From Bacillus pseudomycoides (lineage in GTDB: Bacteria > Bacillota > Bacilli > Bacillales > Bacillaceae_G): a DNA stretch of 64,000 bases. Below the pieces are notes generated by a model. It was not told where the DNA came from, made no database searches, and saw nothing but the letters and a program-made list of their open reading frames with translations. Made by a program: the position numbers and the translations under genes. Location of the stretch: contig NZ_NUQE01000036.1 in NCBI RefSeq assembly GCF_002582035.1, forward strand, positions 105,595 to 169,594, written 5' to 3'. Shown piece after piece: positions 16,539-24,585 of the stretch (the stretch's first letter is position 1; every line of letters begins with the position of its first letter).

Positions 16539-17669
16539 TCAAATAGGTAATTGAATCCCAAGTTTCGTTCCTTCTCCCGGTTTCGTTTGAATATGAAACT
16601 TTCCTTTCATTAACTCAATACGCTCTTGCATATTTTTCAAACCAAGCGCAGAATCTCTTACTTTTTCTTTAATAAATCCTACTCCGTCATCCTCAATCTG
16701 AAACCTCAACATATTGTTTTCTATTTTTAAATATACAAATACTTTTTCACAAGATGCGTGTTTTTTACAATTATGGAGCGCCTCTTGGCTAATACGCCAT
16801 AGCATTTCTTCCATTTCATCGCTTATCGAAATAACTCCATCAATTCGTATGGTTACATGGATACCAAGTAAATTCCCATAATTTTGAATCGCTTCAGCAA
16901 GACCTTTTTCTAAACCCTCAGGCCGTAATTGCCAAATTAATAATGTCATCTCTTGTAGTGCCTCTTGTGATAACTCTCCTATATACATCAACATCTCTTG
17001 TAATTCTTTATTCTTCGTCATATCAATCGTTCCTCTAGCTGTTAACATAATTGAAAAGAGAAGTTGTTTAACAGAATCATGTAAATCACGCGCCAATCGA
17101 TTTCTTTCTGCAATGACTACGTATTTTCGTTCTTTCTCAACCAGTCTAATACGCTGAATTGTCGTCCCAATTTGAAAAGCAATGGCTTCTAATAAAGCTA
17201 ATTCTTCTTCTGTAAAGTGCATTTTATGAGGAGAAGCAACATTTAATAATCCAAACTTTTCTTCTCCTGCTTGAAGCGGAATTGTCGCATGATGAGTAAT
17301 ACTCTCTGTTTCTCCCCAATTATATTCAATCGCATCTTCTATTCGCTTACACTCAATAATATTTGTTGCTTTTTGTAAACGTCCAGCAACAAATCGATCA
17401 ATACACCAACAATCTCCTTCACACATTGGCTTCTTTTCTTCCCATGTAAGTGCTGGTGGCAAATTTGTATCAACCAGCATTCGATGCGTTCCCTTTTCAT
17501 CAATAAAAAAAATCCATCCTGTTTGCAAATTCATAACTTGCAATAGCGTGTATAGTACCTTTTCTAACATTTGCTGCAAATCAGTTGCTTCATTTAATAA
17601 CTCTGCAATTTCTTTTAATGCTTGCAATCGATGCATTTGTTTTTCATTTTCATTCATGTTCATCACCAT
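16539..17669 (-). CDS. GAF-domain sensor histidine kinase (YhcY-like)
   Basis: About 376 residues with no membrane segment, so a cytoplasmic sensor. A GAF domain spans about residues 25-180 and contains cysteines in CEGDCWCIDRF that could hold a metal or sense redox state. The HisKA_3 dimerisation domain carries phospho-acceptor H in ERNRLARDLHDSVKQ. The HATPase domain follows (ISQEALHNCKKHA, DDGVGF, GLKNMQERIELMKG). Co-transcribed with its regulator. The architecture matches YhcY of B. subtilis. A second ATG four codons in, with GGTGATG before it, is an equally likely start. Confidence 0.88.
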   Translation of the reverse strand: MVMNMNENEKQMHRLQALKEIAELLNEATDLQQMLEKVLYTLLQVMNLQTGWIFFIDEKGTHRMLVDTNLPPALTWEEKKPMCEGDCWCIDRFVAGRLQKATNIIECKRIEDAIEYNWGETESITHHATIPLQAGEEKFGLLNVASPHKMHFTEEELALLEAIAFQIGTTIQRIRLVEKERKYVVIAERNRLARDLHDSVKQLLFSIMLTARGTIDMTKNKELQEMLMYIGELSQEALQEMTLLIWQLRPEGLEKGLAEAIQNYGNLLGIHVTIRIDGVISISDEMEEMLWRISQEALHNCKKHASCEKVFVYLKIENNMLRFQIEDDGVGFIKEKVRDSALGLKNMQERIELMKGKFHIQTKPGEGTKLGIQLPI

Positions 17670-17825
17670 TTCTTATTATAACATCAAGAAAATTTCAAAT
17701 ACTACAAATAAAGAAAAACTTCCATAATAAAGGAATTCAAAGAAGTATAGAGAAAAATAGAAAAGGGAATTTATATCACCTAAAATTTTTCAACATTAAA
17801 ACAAGAGGAGAAAGGTGAGAGGAAT

Positions 17826-18413
17826 TTGAATGTGTTGAACAAATTAATTGAACAAGCTAAAAACCCAAAAGGTTTTGTCGGATCATCTATGCTATGCATC
17901 ATGAATGTGGCCCATACAAGTATGACAAAATGGGCTTTAAGTAAGATTAAAATGAAAGAACGTGTGACAATACTAGATATAGGTTGCGGTGGAGGAAAAA
18001 CAGTACATACTCTCTCTAAAATGAATCCGTATGGAAAAGTATACGGTATAGATTATTCCGAAAAAGCAGTAGAAAACTCTATAAAAATGAATAAAGAAAA
18101 TGTAAATTCAGGGAAAGTTCTTATAAAAAAAGCAAGCGTATCTTCTATGCCTTTTTCAAATCACTTTTTTGATATTATTACTGCATTTCAAACACATTAT
18201 TTTTGGCCAAATTTAGAGAGTGATGTAAAAGAAATATTTCGAGTGTTAAAACCAAATGGCTCTGTTGTCATTGTGGCTGAACTCTATAAAATAAACTATC
18301 ATATGATAAAATTTAAAACAAAAGAAGATATAGAAAAACTACTAAAAAAAACCGGCTATAACAATGTGGAATTTTATGAATATAGGGGATCGATCTCATG
18401 CCCATCAAGCTAA
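17826..18413 (+). CDS. Class I SAM-dependent methyltransferase, 3' end altered by an IS231-type insertion
   Basis: Methyltransferase_11-type protein with motif I LDIGCGGGK (residues about 50-58), IDYSEKAVE, and VLKPNGSVVIVAE later in the fold; substrate unknown. As it stands it encodes 195 residues ending SISCPSS, whose last codons come from the tip of the inserted element (starting at 18397). Removing 18397-23069 plus one 11-bp target copy restores a 196-residue reading frame ending YRGSICIVARK, with stop codon at 23098-23100 and a terminator just beyond. Only about five terminal residues differ, so activity may survive. The gene is AT-rich, as expected for a native locus. Confidence 0.85.
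   Translation: MNVLNKLIEQAKNPKGFVGSSMLCIMNVAHTSMTKWALSKIKMKERVTILDIGCGGGKTVHTLSKMNPYGKVYGIDYSEKAVENSIKMNKENVNSGKVLIKKASVSSMPFSNHFFDIITAFQTHYFWPNLESDVKEIFRVLKPNGSVVIVAELYKINYHMIKFKTKEDIEKLLKKTGYNNVEFYEYRGSISCPSS
18386..18396. repeat. Left copy of the 11-bp target duplication of the compound insertion
   Basis: GGGATCGATCT immediately precedes the IS231 tip CATGCCCATCAAGCTAAG. The identical 11 bp follow the far end of the insertion at 23070-23080. Eleven base pairs is the usual IS231 duplication length. Confidence 0.9.
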
Positions 18414-18526
18414 GGTTGGGTATTTCATGAACTTCCGTTCTTGCTGCCTACATGCTTGATATTTTGTTTATTTGTTTCTAAAAATACGCATTCCAAATAA
18501 ACCTTGATAAGGTGTATTTTTAAAGG

Positions 18527-19960
18527 TTATGCAGTTTTCTGCTTTAGATTGGATACAGTGCACTGATAAACAACACCTAAAATATCAAAGACTGTCTTTT
18601 TCTCATATCGATGGGATTTCCGTCCGTTTTTCTGTAAGAGGTCAAACAGACGAATAAAAATTTTTGATACTTCTTGGGTGTCTTGTTGTATAGCTTCATA
18701 TACTAAGTACAGATGATCTTGAATCATATAAATTGCTTTATATTCACTTAATTCTTTTTGTTTTTTCTGTAGTAACAGCTGTCGCATTTTGAACATAGTG
18801 GAAGAACAAAGAAAAATAGCGATTAACTGTCCATAAAGATGACATTCTAGACGCTCTCGCTTAATATTGTGACAATGATTGATACCAAAAAGAGATTTCC
18901 ATGTTTTAAATACTATCTCTATTTGCCAACGTAGAGAGTAAATCTCGTGAACCTGTTTCATCGGAACAATTTCCCATGGGATGTTGGTAATATAAACATT
19001 GATTTCTGTTAAACGTTTACTTTTTTCAGAGTATGTAACCCCTTTTTTCTTTTCAACATAAGTTTGCTGTTTCCTACGTTTATGAACTTGAGTTGATGTG
19101 AGTCTGTATATTACAACTCGTGAGGGTAATTTTTGTTGTCCAACATAGGCATTTCGAATTTCATAAGTATCTCCTGGTTTTATCTGATGCATGATATGTT
19201 CAAGGTCAAGTAAAGCATATAAAGATTGCTTTTTTACTGTCCCATCTCGAAAGAATTCTGGAGATTCATTTTTCACATATACTCTATTATTTAATTTCAA
19301 CCGTGAAACATAGAACACCCCTCGTTGATCCATCTGGTCTAAATCTTTTAGAGAAAAGTATCCTAAATCTCGAATACATAAATCTCCTGGTCGTAAAGTA
19401 TCCAAACATTCTGTACCAAAGGTTTTATCATTATTTTTACCTGGTTCCATTTGAAAATTGAGGAATTTTCCACTATGTAAATCATACTCTAGCTGAATCT
19501 TAATACCGGCTGTTTGTGCACATCCTCCTGAACCAGGATAAATAGGAGCCAAATGATTGGGTACTTGAAAAATAGTAGCATCTAAAATACGTATACGTTG
19601 AAAATAAGAAGTATATTGGTTTTGGATTTGAGACGAATCGTTTAGTTGGCTTTTGACTAAAAGAGAGAATATACGCTGTAGAAATAAAACAGCACATCGG
19701 TTAAAACGTTGATTAAGTCCTTCTGGACTCATAAGTGTAGCTGTATTTGCATAAAGCTGGCTACATAATCGAGTAAGAGAATCGCTTGCTACATGTCGAC
19801 TGATCCAAATACATAAAGCAGCCATATCTCGTGCGCCATACTTACTTTTACGTTTTACAAAACCTGTCTCCTGTGCGAGTTGTTGGAAGATATGTCGAGA
19901 TAGATATCGCTGTAGTTCTTCAGCGAATAAATGAAACTCATCTTGAATCGATAGATTCAT
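18527..19960 (-). CDS. IS231-family transposase (IS4 family, DDE)
   Basis: 477 residues, matching the usual 478 of IS231 transposases, with no stop or frameshift. The catalytic DDE residues are recognisable in [10 protein letters not shown] (first D), CIRDLGYFS (second D), and the IS4 signature Y-x2-R-x3-E-x6-K in [15 protein letters not shown]. It acts on IS231-type ends in cis and probably mobilised the transposase-less cassettes alongside. Its ribosome binding site (AAAGGATG) is buried in an upstream hairpin, which limits expression from outside promoters. Confidence 0.95.
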   Translation of the reverse strand: MNLSIQDEFHLFAEELQRYLSRHIFQQLAQETGFVKRKSKYGARDMAALCIWISRHVASDSLTRLCSQLYANTATLMSPEGLNQRFNRCAVLFLQRIFSLLVKSQLNDSSQIQNQYTSYFQRIRILDATIFQVPNHLAPIYPGSGGCAQTAGIKIQLEYDLHSGKFLNFQMEPGKNNDKTFGTECLDTLRPGDLCIRDLGYFSLKDLDQMDQRGVFYVSRLKLNNRVYVKNESPEFFRDGTVKKQSLYALLDLEHIMHQIKPGDTYEIRNAYVGQQKLPSRVVIYRLTSTQVHKRRKQQTYVEKKKGVTYSEKSKRLTEINVYITNIPWEIVPMKQVHEIYSLRWQIEIVFKTWKSLFGINHCHNIKRERLECHLYGQLIAIFLCSSTMFKMRQLLLQKKQKELSEYKAIYMIQDHLYLVYEAIQQDTQEVSKIFIRLFDLLQKNGRKSHRYEKKTVFDILGVVYQCTVSNLKQKTA

Positions 19961-19964
19961 ACAA

Positions 19965-20011
19965 AAACGCCATCCTTTCTGTATATTTCTACAAAAAGAA
20001 TAGCGTTTTTT
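19965..20011 (-). promoter_or_regulatory. Leader hairpin sequestering the transposase ribosome binding site
   Basis: Near-complementary arms AAAAACGCCATCCTTTC and AAAGAATAGCGTTTTT (plus strand). In the transposase mRNA the second arm contains the AAAGGATG ribosome binding site, so read-through transcripts would fold it away. This is a known control feature of IS231 elements; a related hairpin recurs at 21207-21257. Confidence 0.7.
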
Positions 20012-20071
20012 TCGTTTTATGGATACAATTTTTTAGCTTGATGGATGTGTGGCTGTACCCCTATTACATAT

Positions 20072-20698
20072 TTATTTTTGGAAAAATAGCCTAACTCCAA
20101 ATACTAATAATACTGTGCCAGTAATACCCTCTATTGTACGATTCACCTTTTCTTTTCTTAAAAAAGTTCTTAATTGACGTATTAGAGAGATATAAAGTAG
20201 ATACCATATTGCTGTCAAAGTCGTAAATGTGAGTCCCAACAAAAGAAATTGGAAGAAATGACTTTGATTACTCACAATAAATTGGGGTAGAAAACTAAGG
20301 AAAAATACAGCCGTTTTTGGGTTTAAGATTGCCGTGGTAAATCCTTGTCTAAAACTTTTAACAGTTCCAATATCCTTAGAGTTTATTTCCACTGAACCTG
20401 ACATATCTTCTTTTTTAGAAAAGGCATTTTTAATTGACTTTACAGCTAAATAAATTAAATAAAATGCCCCAGCATATTTTATTAATGTAAATAGCATAGC
20501 AAATTTCATTAAGATAGCAGAGAGTCCTAGTGTAGCCATTATTGTATGAATCATCATTCCAGATACCGTTCCTAAGACGGTCTTTATCCCACCATTTCTA
20601 CCATGAGAGATAGTGTTTTTTGTAACTAAAGCAAAACCGGGACCAGGCATCATTATAATAAGGAGTGCTGTAAGGATAAATAGTAAATAATTTTCCAT
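20072..20698 (-). CDS. LysE/RhtB-family amino acid exporter
   Basis: 208 residues with about six hydrophobic segments. The N-terminus has the family block MMPGPGFALVTKNTISHGRNGG, and the centre has FRQGFTTAILNPKTAVFFLSFLPQF, both diagnostic of LysE/RhtB exporters of amino acids and their analogues. It is complete. It lies between the IS231 right end and another IS231-type end, so it is a passenger gene of the compound element. Which compound it exports is unknown. Confidence 0.9.
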   Translation of the reverse strand: MENYLLFILTALLIIMMPGPGFALVTKNTISHGRNGGIKTVLGTVSGMMIHTIMATLGLSAILMKFAMLFTLIKYAGAFYLIYLAVKSIKNAFSKKEDMSGSVEINSKDIGTVKSFRQGFTTAILNPKTAVFFLSFLPQFIVSNQSHFFQFLLLGLTFTTLTAIWYLLYISLIRQLRTFLRKEKVNRTIEGITGTVLLVFGVRLFFQK

Positions 20699-21278
20699 GT
20701 TCTTGTATTTCCTTTCTGATTTTTAGTTTCGCTTATAGTATAGCTTTTTTCCTTAAAACATTAAATATAAAAAGTGTGATCAGGATAGTATCATAAACTT
20801 TCAAGGTGTTGTAATTGAATTATAGAGGGCTTCACTTGAATAATGTTCTTCTGTAAATGAGCGTTTTAATGGAATACCAATTACATAAATAATCAGATTT
20901 TTGTATGAAAGGATAACTCAATTAAATAAATTAAGAGCGTTTTTTAATCACTTTTTCTCGGAACACTCTTAATTTTCTTCCGTTTATCGAGGGTATTAGT
21001 ATCAACTTGACCAAACATTATCCAAAAACTACATTGATAAAACACACAGCAAAGCTATGCATACATTTTCTTTAGACAATTAGCTAACTATCATCTAAGC
21101 TGTAATTTTATGAAAATATAATAGCTGATTTCAAACGTAATTGGAAATAAACGTAAGTCTATGACCTATTTTTACACGTATCTCGGCTATACCCCATATT
21201 GATATAAAGGCGTTATCCTTTCCTATGATTTCTCAGAAAGAATAACGCCTTTTTCTTTTTAGGGGGTATTTTGTCTAG
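20699..21278. other. Non-coding part of the passenger segment
   Basis: No credible gene. It holds two strong inverted repeats: 20932-20974 (ATTAAGAG...CTCTTAAT) and 21207-21257 (AAAGGCGTTAT...ATAACGCCTTT). The second sits just inside an IS231-type end and resembles the transposase leader hairpin, so this segment looks like the remnant of an IS231 relative that lost its transposase gene. Confidence 0.6.
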
Positions 21279-21294
21279 TTAGCTTGATAGCGAT

Positions 21295-21948
21295 GGGGTA
21301 CCGCCAGCATTTTGAAAAAAAACCACGCTAAGCAAAAAATACAATAAGCTGCCCATATGGACAGCTCATTTACATAATTATCGTTAGTGGAAGTCATTTT
21401 AAAATTCTACATGCGAACTTTTTCTCTGTTCCGACGAATAAACCACCAAACCAAAGCTAGAAGTAGTATGATAAGCGGTATTCCCTGAATAAAGAGAAAT
21501 CCTTTACAAAAATCAAGTCTAGTACTGTCCGGAGAATCTGTTGCCATCCCACCTATAAAAACTGCAAATGGAATAGCAAGTATATTTATCCCTAAACCGA
21601 CCATTACGAATAATAGATTTAAGTCATCCCAAATTTTTTGTATTTGTGATACAGCCATAATAAATAAAAATATTGCAGTACCAATTATAAGAAACGGTGT
21701 TCCATAAAATACAATATACTCCATGATATCCCTCCATGACTCTAATTGTACCATCAGCAAGGACAAGGAGGAACCCTACTCTCACAAGGGAACCTCCTTT
21801 TTTGTTCTATGGATCTATGCATTTTTTTATACATTCCTATCCTGGTGTGGTTTTTCGTGTTTTCACTTGTTACTGGATTAGCCGAAAAACTGTATAAAAT
21901 TCTGCATGCTCTTAGCGTGGGTTTTTTCCAAAATGCTAGCGGTACCCC
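21295..21948. mobile_element. Miniature Tn3-family element with roughly 38-bp terminal inverted repeats
   Basis: The left end begins GGGGTACCGCCAGCATTTTG and continues through an A-run to CCACGCTAAG. The right end, reverse complemented, begins GGGGTACCGCTAGCATTTTG and also continues to CCACGCTAAG, so about 35 of 38 positions match. The GGGG start, length and internal ACGCTAAG are those of Tn3-family ends, and I believe of Tn4430. There is no transposase or resolvase inside, only one small membrane-protein gene. IS231-type tips abut both ends, so the element's own target duplications are gone. Confidence 0.8.
21407..21724 (-). CDS. Small membrane protein of unknown function (105 aa), passenger of the mini-Tn3 element
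   Basis: Not recognised. Three hydrophobic segments lie at about residues 4-27, 34-57 and 76-97, ending in a basic tail (RRNREKVRM), which suggests a cytoplasmic C-terminus. Start at 21724 chosen because GGAGGGATATC precedes that ATG; the frame extends 14 codons further upstream without a ribosome binding site. A hairpin at about 21347-21366 with a following T-rich run on the minus strand could terminate its transcript. It is the only gene inside the element. Confidence 0.65.
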   Translation of the reverse strand: MEYIVFYGTPFLIIGTAIFLFIMAVSQIQKIWDDLNLLFVMVGLGINILAIPFAVFIGGMATDSPDSTRLDFCKGFLFIQGIPLIILLLALVWWFIRRNREKVRM

Positions 21949-22092
21949 ATGCCCATCAAGCTAAGAAAAACAATTACCCCCAAAACGAAAATTTTAGAAG
22001 TTCTTTATTGGATAAAGCTTAAATTTTTTATTTTGGTGTTGGTTTGAAATTAAGTTTGATTAAAATTTAGGCGAAACCATTGATTTCATCAC

Positions 22093-22146
22093 AAAAAAAT
22101 CTCACGCATTTTGAAAAAAATTTGATTAAAATGCGTGAGTTAAAAT
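22093..22146 (-). terminator. Hairpin terminator of the DUF523 gene
   Basis: Stem CTCACGCATTTT / AAAATGCGTGAG with an A-rich left flank that reads as a U-run on the minus strand. Confidence 0.7.
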
Positions 22147-22220
22147 TTTACAAGCTATTTATTTTTATAATAAAGTTTGATAATTTCGGTAAGCGAATCG
22201 TTAAAATTCGCCCTCTAATA

Positions 22221-22685
22221 TTATATTTTATTAATTAATTTATCTAATTCTAATTCAGATATAACTTTAATGCCCTTACTTTCTAATAGAGCAGTCGTTA
22301 CGCCGACTCCTGTTACCTTTTTTCCAACAAACTCACCACTATAAATTTCTTTACTTCCACAAGACGGGCTATATTCTTTTAAAACTACATGGCTAGCTTG
22401 CATTTCTTGTGCTAAATTTAAAGTCTTCATAGCACCATTTATATATAATTCCGTCACATCATTACCTGAACGTTCCATTACTTTTGCTTTACCCTCTAAA
22501 ACATCATATCCATCTCCGCCCAAGATTTCAGCTGGTTCTCTCGGTGTAACAAAACCACCTAATAACTCCGGGCAAACAGGTATCGCTTTCTTTTCATCAA
22601 TTAATTTTTGAATTGTATCGTTTAAACATGCAGTACCATTATATCTTACTGGTTTTCCAGCTAAGCAAGAACTAACTAAAATCAT
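22221..22685 (-). CDS. DUF523 family protein (YbbK-like)
   Basis: About 154 residues. Conserved blocks of the family are present: MILVSSCLAGKPVRYNG at the start, PVCPELLGGFVTPREPAEI, and LKEYSPSCGSKEIYSG. The several conserved cysteines (SSC, VCPE, SPSCG) suggest metal or cluster binding, but function is unknown. The ATG at 22685 is preceded by GAAAGGATG at good spacing, better than the in-frame ATG three codons upstream. It is the passenger of an IS231-ended cassette, so likely acquired. Confidence 0.85.
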   Translation of the reverse strand: MILVSSCLAGKPVRYNGTACLNDTIQKLIDEKKAIPVCPELLGGFVTPREPAEILGGDGYDVLEGKAKVMERSGNDVTELYINGAMKTLNLAQEMQASHVVLKEYSPSCGSKEIYSGEFVGKKVTGVGVTTALLESKGIKVISELELDKLINKI

Positions 22686-22960
22686 GATGTACATCCTTTC
22701 AAATCTATATTCAATTATTATAACAACATTAAAAACTACCCTTTTCTTAACTATACGAACATCTTAATATTCTTGCTTTTATTATATAGGATAAAAAGAA
22801 AAGTTGGCATAAAAATTCCTTCATATCATGTTCTTAAACGAGAATTTTATCAAACTTAATTATAAACTATCAATCTTTATTACAAATTATCAATCTTTTT
22901 TATAAAGCCACATTTGGGGGATATATCGATTGTTAGCTTGAAGGCTATGGGGTACCGCCA

Positions 22961-23069
22961 CATCGCTATCAACCTAACAAAAATAAACTACCCCAAAACG
23001 ATAAAATTGAGTAATTTACACAAAATTTTTGTTTTGGGGTAATTTTGAATTCTTAACTTGATGGCAATG
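22961..23069. mobile_element. 109-bp miniature IS231/MIC-like element
   Basis: The left tip is CATCGCTATCAACCTAAC. The right tip, reverse complemented, is CATTGCCATCAAGTTAAG. Both are followed inward by a shared subterminal block (TACCCCAAAACG... / TTACCCCAAAAC). There is no coding capacity. The subterminal block also occurs at the left end of the DUF523 cassette, so this looks like an internally deleted relative. Its right tip serves as the outer end of the whole compound insertion. Confidence 0.7.
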
Positions 23070-23080
23070 GGGATCGATCT
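23070..23080. repeat. Right copy of the 11-bp target duplication
   Basis: GGGATCGATCT, identical to 18386-18396. Directly after it the disrupted methyltransferase frame resumes and stops at 23098-23100. Confidence 0.9.
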
Positions 23081-23100
23081 GTATAGTTGCAAGAAAATAA
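23081..23100 (+). pseudogene. Severed 3' tail of the methyltransferase gene
   Basis: When joined to 18396 this segment encodes the final residues CIVARK followed by TAA, a normal C-terminus for a small SAM methyltransferase. Confidence 0.8.
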
Positions 23101-23101
23101 C

Positions 23102-23138
23102 AAAAACGCCAGAATCCTTATTTTTCTGGCGTTTTTTT
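23102..23138. terminator. Bidirectional rho-independent terminator
   Basis: Stem ACGCCAGAA / TTCTGGCGT with A-run and T-run on either side. It originally ended the methyltransferase transcript and also serves pncA on the opposite strand. Confidence 0.85.
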
Positions 23139-23141
23139 CTC

Positions 23142-23690
23142 TTACTTTAATTCAGCTTGTAAACAAGACTTTAAGTGCTGTAATGCAAACTTATGCCCTT
23201 GTTCATTAAATGACGCAACTGCTTTTTCGTACACGACAATACGAAATCCCTTGTTATAAGCATCTACTGCTGTATGTAACACACAAATATCCGTGCAAAC
23301 ACCAATAAGATGCACTTCTTGTATCCCTCTTTCTCGAAGCTTAATTTCTAAGTCCGTTCCAGCAAAAGCGCTGTACCGTGTTTTATCCATGTAGTATACA
23401 TTTTCATGATTTTTGTATTTTTCGTATACATTTTGCAATTCACCGTATAAATCTCTTCCTATTGTTTCCGCTATATTATGCGGTGGAAATAATCTAGTCT
23501 CTGGATGATAAGAATCATTTTCTACATGTTTATCAACAGCAAACACAACATAATCTCCAGTTTCAATATGCTGCTTCGTTATTTCTACAATATACTCTTC
23601 TATAGCCTGCGCCGTTTTCCCACATGTTAGCGCCCCATCTTCCGCTACGAAATCATATGTATAATCAATATTAATAAGTGCTCGTTTCAT
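23142..23690 (-). CDS. pncA: Nicotinamidase
   Basis: 182-residue isochorismatase-fold hydrolase converting nicotinamide to nicotinate for NAD salvage. Catalytic residues are visible: D in NIDYTYDF near residue 8, K in MDKTRYSAF near 103, and nucleophilic C in GVCTDICVLHTAVDAY. The metal-binding stretch VDKHVENDSYHPETRLFPPH matches the known nicotinamidase metal site. The sequence closely follows the B. subtilis PncA (YueJ) pattern along its whole length. Monocistronic, with a terminator just beyond its stop. Confidence 0.92.
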   Translation of the reverse strand: MKRALINIDYTYDFVAEDGALTCGKTAQAIEEYIVEITKQHIETGDYVVFAVDKHVENDSYHPETRLFPPHNIAETIGRDLYGELQNVYEKYKNHENVYYMDKTRYSAFAGTDLEIKLRERGIQEVHLIGVCTDICVLHTAVDAYNKGFRIVVYEKAVASFNEQGHKFALQHLKSCLQAELK

Positions 23691-23787
23691 CTTTTCTCTC
23701 CCTTTCGTTTCACAGTAAACAATAGAAAACGTGTTATAACGACGCTTTATTACAGATTCAACAAATGTAATAAAAATCCCTGTTAAA

Positions 23788-23822
23788 ACAAAAGAAACCT
23801 GCTCGAAGAGCAGATTTCTTTT
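23788..23822 (-). terminator. Rho-independent terminator of the lipoprotein gene
   Basis: Stem GAAACCTGCTC / GAGCAGATTTC, with a U-rich stretch on the minus strand. Confidence 0.8.
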
Positions 23823-24310
23823 TACTGTGCTGGCTTATTTTCAAACTTCGCTTCGGCAAATTTGATTACTTTTCCATTCGGATCATTATTTTCATACTGG
23901 ATTGCTGTTAAAGTATGGACACCTGGTTGTAGTGTTTCTTCTTTTAATTCGATTGTCGTTTGTGTTAGTTTCCTTACTTGATGCGCTTCTTCAAATCGTT
24001 TATCAATGTATACAAATGTTTCATTATCCCTTTGGAAATTTGAAAGTTCAATTTCCACTTGTTGAATAATCGTATCTTTTTTGATAAATACTACAGGCAC
24101 ATTCCCATTCTCTGATGTACCATCTGGTGTAACAACTTTCACTTTTCCTTCACCAACTGAAGTTACTCCTTCTGGGAATGAATATTTGCTTTCTTGCTGC
24201 GCATTAACAGTTTGTTCTTGTTGCGTTTCTTCCGTCACTTTCTTTTCTTTTGTTGCTCCGCAGCCCACTAACAACATAACAGATAATCCAGTGATTATGA
24301 ATTTTTTCAA
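23822..24310 (-). CDS. Lipoprotein of unknown function (162 aa)
   Basis: Type II signal peptide: basic MKKF, hydrophobic stretch, and lipobox LLVGCG with the modified cysteine at about residue 17. It is followed by a Lys/Glu/Gln/Thr-rich linker and a beta-rich domain (residues about 55-160) that reads like a small immunoglobulin-like fold (TLQPGVHTLTAIQYE). Anchored to the outer face of the membrane. I do not recognise a named family. No operon partner. Confidence 0.75.
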   Translation of the reverse strand: MKKFIITGLSVMLLVGCGATKEKKVTEETQQEQTVNAQQESKYSFPEGVTSVGEGKVKVVTPDGTSENGNVPVVFIKKDTIIQQVEIELSNFQRDNETFVYIDKRFEEAHQVRKLTQTTIELKEETLQPGVHTLTAIQYENNDPNGKVIKFAEAKFENKPAQ

Positions 24311-24532
24311 AATCCATCCCCCTGTATCTTAATGTTTAATTTATTATACAAAAATATTTTTTTGATATATACACCTATTCATAACACTTTCATGAACACA
24401 GCATTCACACTACACTACTAACTGTACCACACTTATCCCCCTATTATCATCATTATTTCTTTAAGAAATTGTTAACAAATCTTTCTTAGCATTCATCTTA
24501 ACCTATTTATGTATTCCATTCATTTTCACATA

Positions 24533-24568
24533 AAAAATAACCTTAGCTCTTACAGCTAAGATTATTTC
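24533..24568 (-). terminator. Rho-independent terminator
   Basis: Stem AAATAACCTTAGCT / AGCTAAGATTATTT followed by TTATTTTTTATG on the minus strand. It lies downstream of the nitroreductase gene, beyond a bcr-type repeat. Confidence 0.75.
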
Positions 24569-24585
24569 AACATTTATCCCTACCA

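Larger units (their letters stand above)
18397..20049 (-). mobile_element. IS231-family insertion sequence (IS4 family), intact
   Basis: 1653 bp, close to the canonical size of IS231 (about 1.65 kb). The terminal repeats are CATGCCCATCAAGCTAA on the left and, reverse complemented, CACATCCATCAAGCTAA on the right. It contains one full-length transposase gene with an upstream hairpin. The 11 bp on the right (TGGCTGTACCC) do not match those on the left (GGGATCGATCT), so the left flank was probably renewed when the compound element moved. Confidence 0.9.
21948..22949. mobile_element. IS231-ended mobile cassette without transposase (MIC-like) carrying a DUF523 gene
   Basis: The left tip is CATGCCCATCAAGCTAAG and the right tip, reverse complemented, is CATAGCCTTCAAGCTAAC, giving 1002 bp with no transposase. 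Mobile insertion cassettes of the MIC231 type, moved in trans by IS231 transposase, are known in B. cereus and fit this layout. It abuts the right tip of the mini-Tn3 element and is followed by GGGTACCGCCA, the sequence of such tips. Confidence 0.75.
18397..23069. mobile_element. 4.67-kb compound IS231-ended insertion
   Basis: Bounded by IS231-type tips (CATGCCCATCAAGCTAA at the left; reverse complement of CATTGCCATCAAGTTAAG at the right) and by identical 11-bp duplications. Inside, left to right: a complete IS231; a LysE-family gene followed by a solitary IS231-type right end (21279-21295); a miniature Tn3-type element; an IS231-ended cassette with a DUF523 gene; and a 109-bp miniature element. 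The whole block appears to have moved as one unit using its outermost ends. Uninterrupted restoration of the host ORF supports a single recent insertion. Confidence 0.85.
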
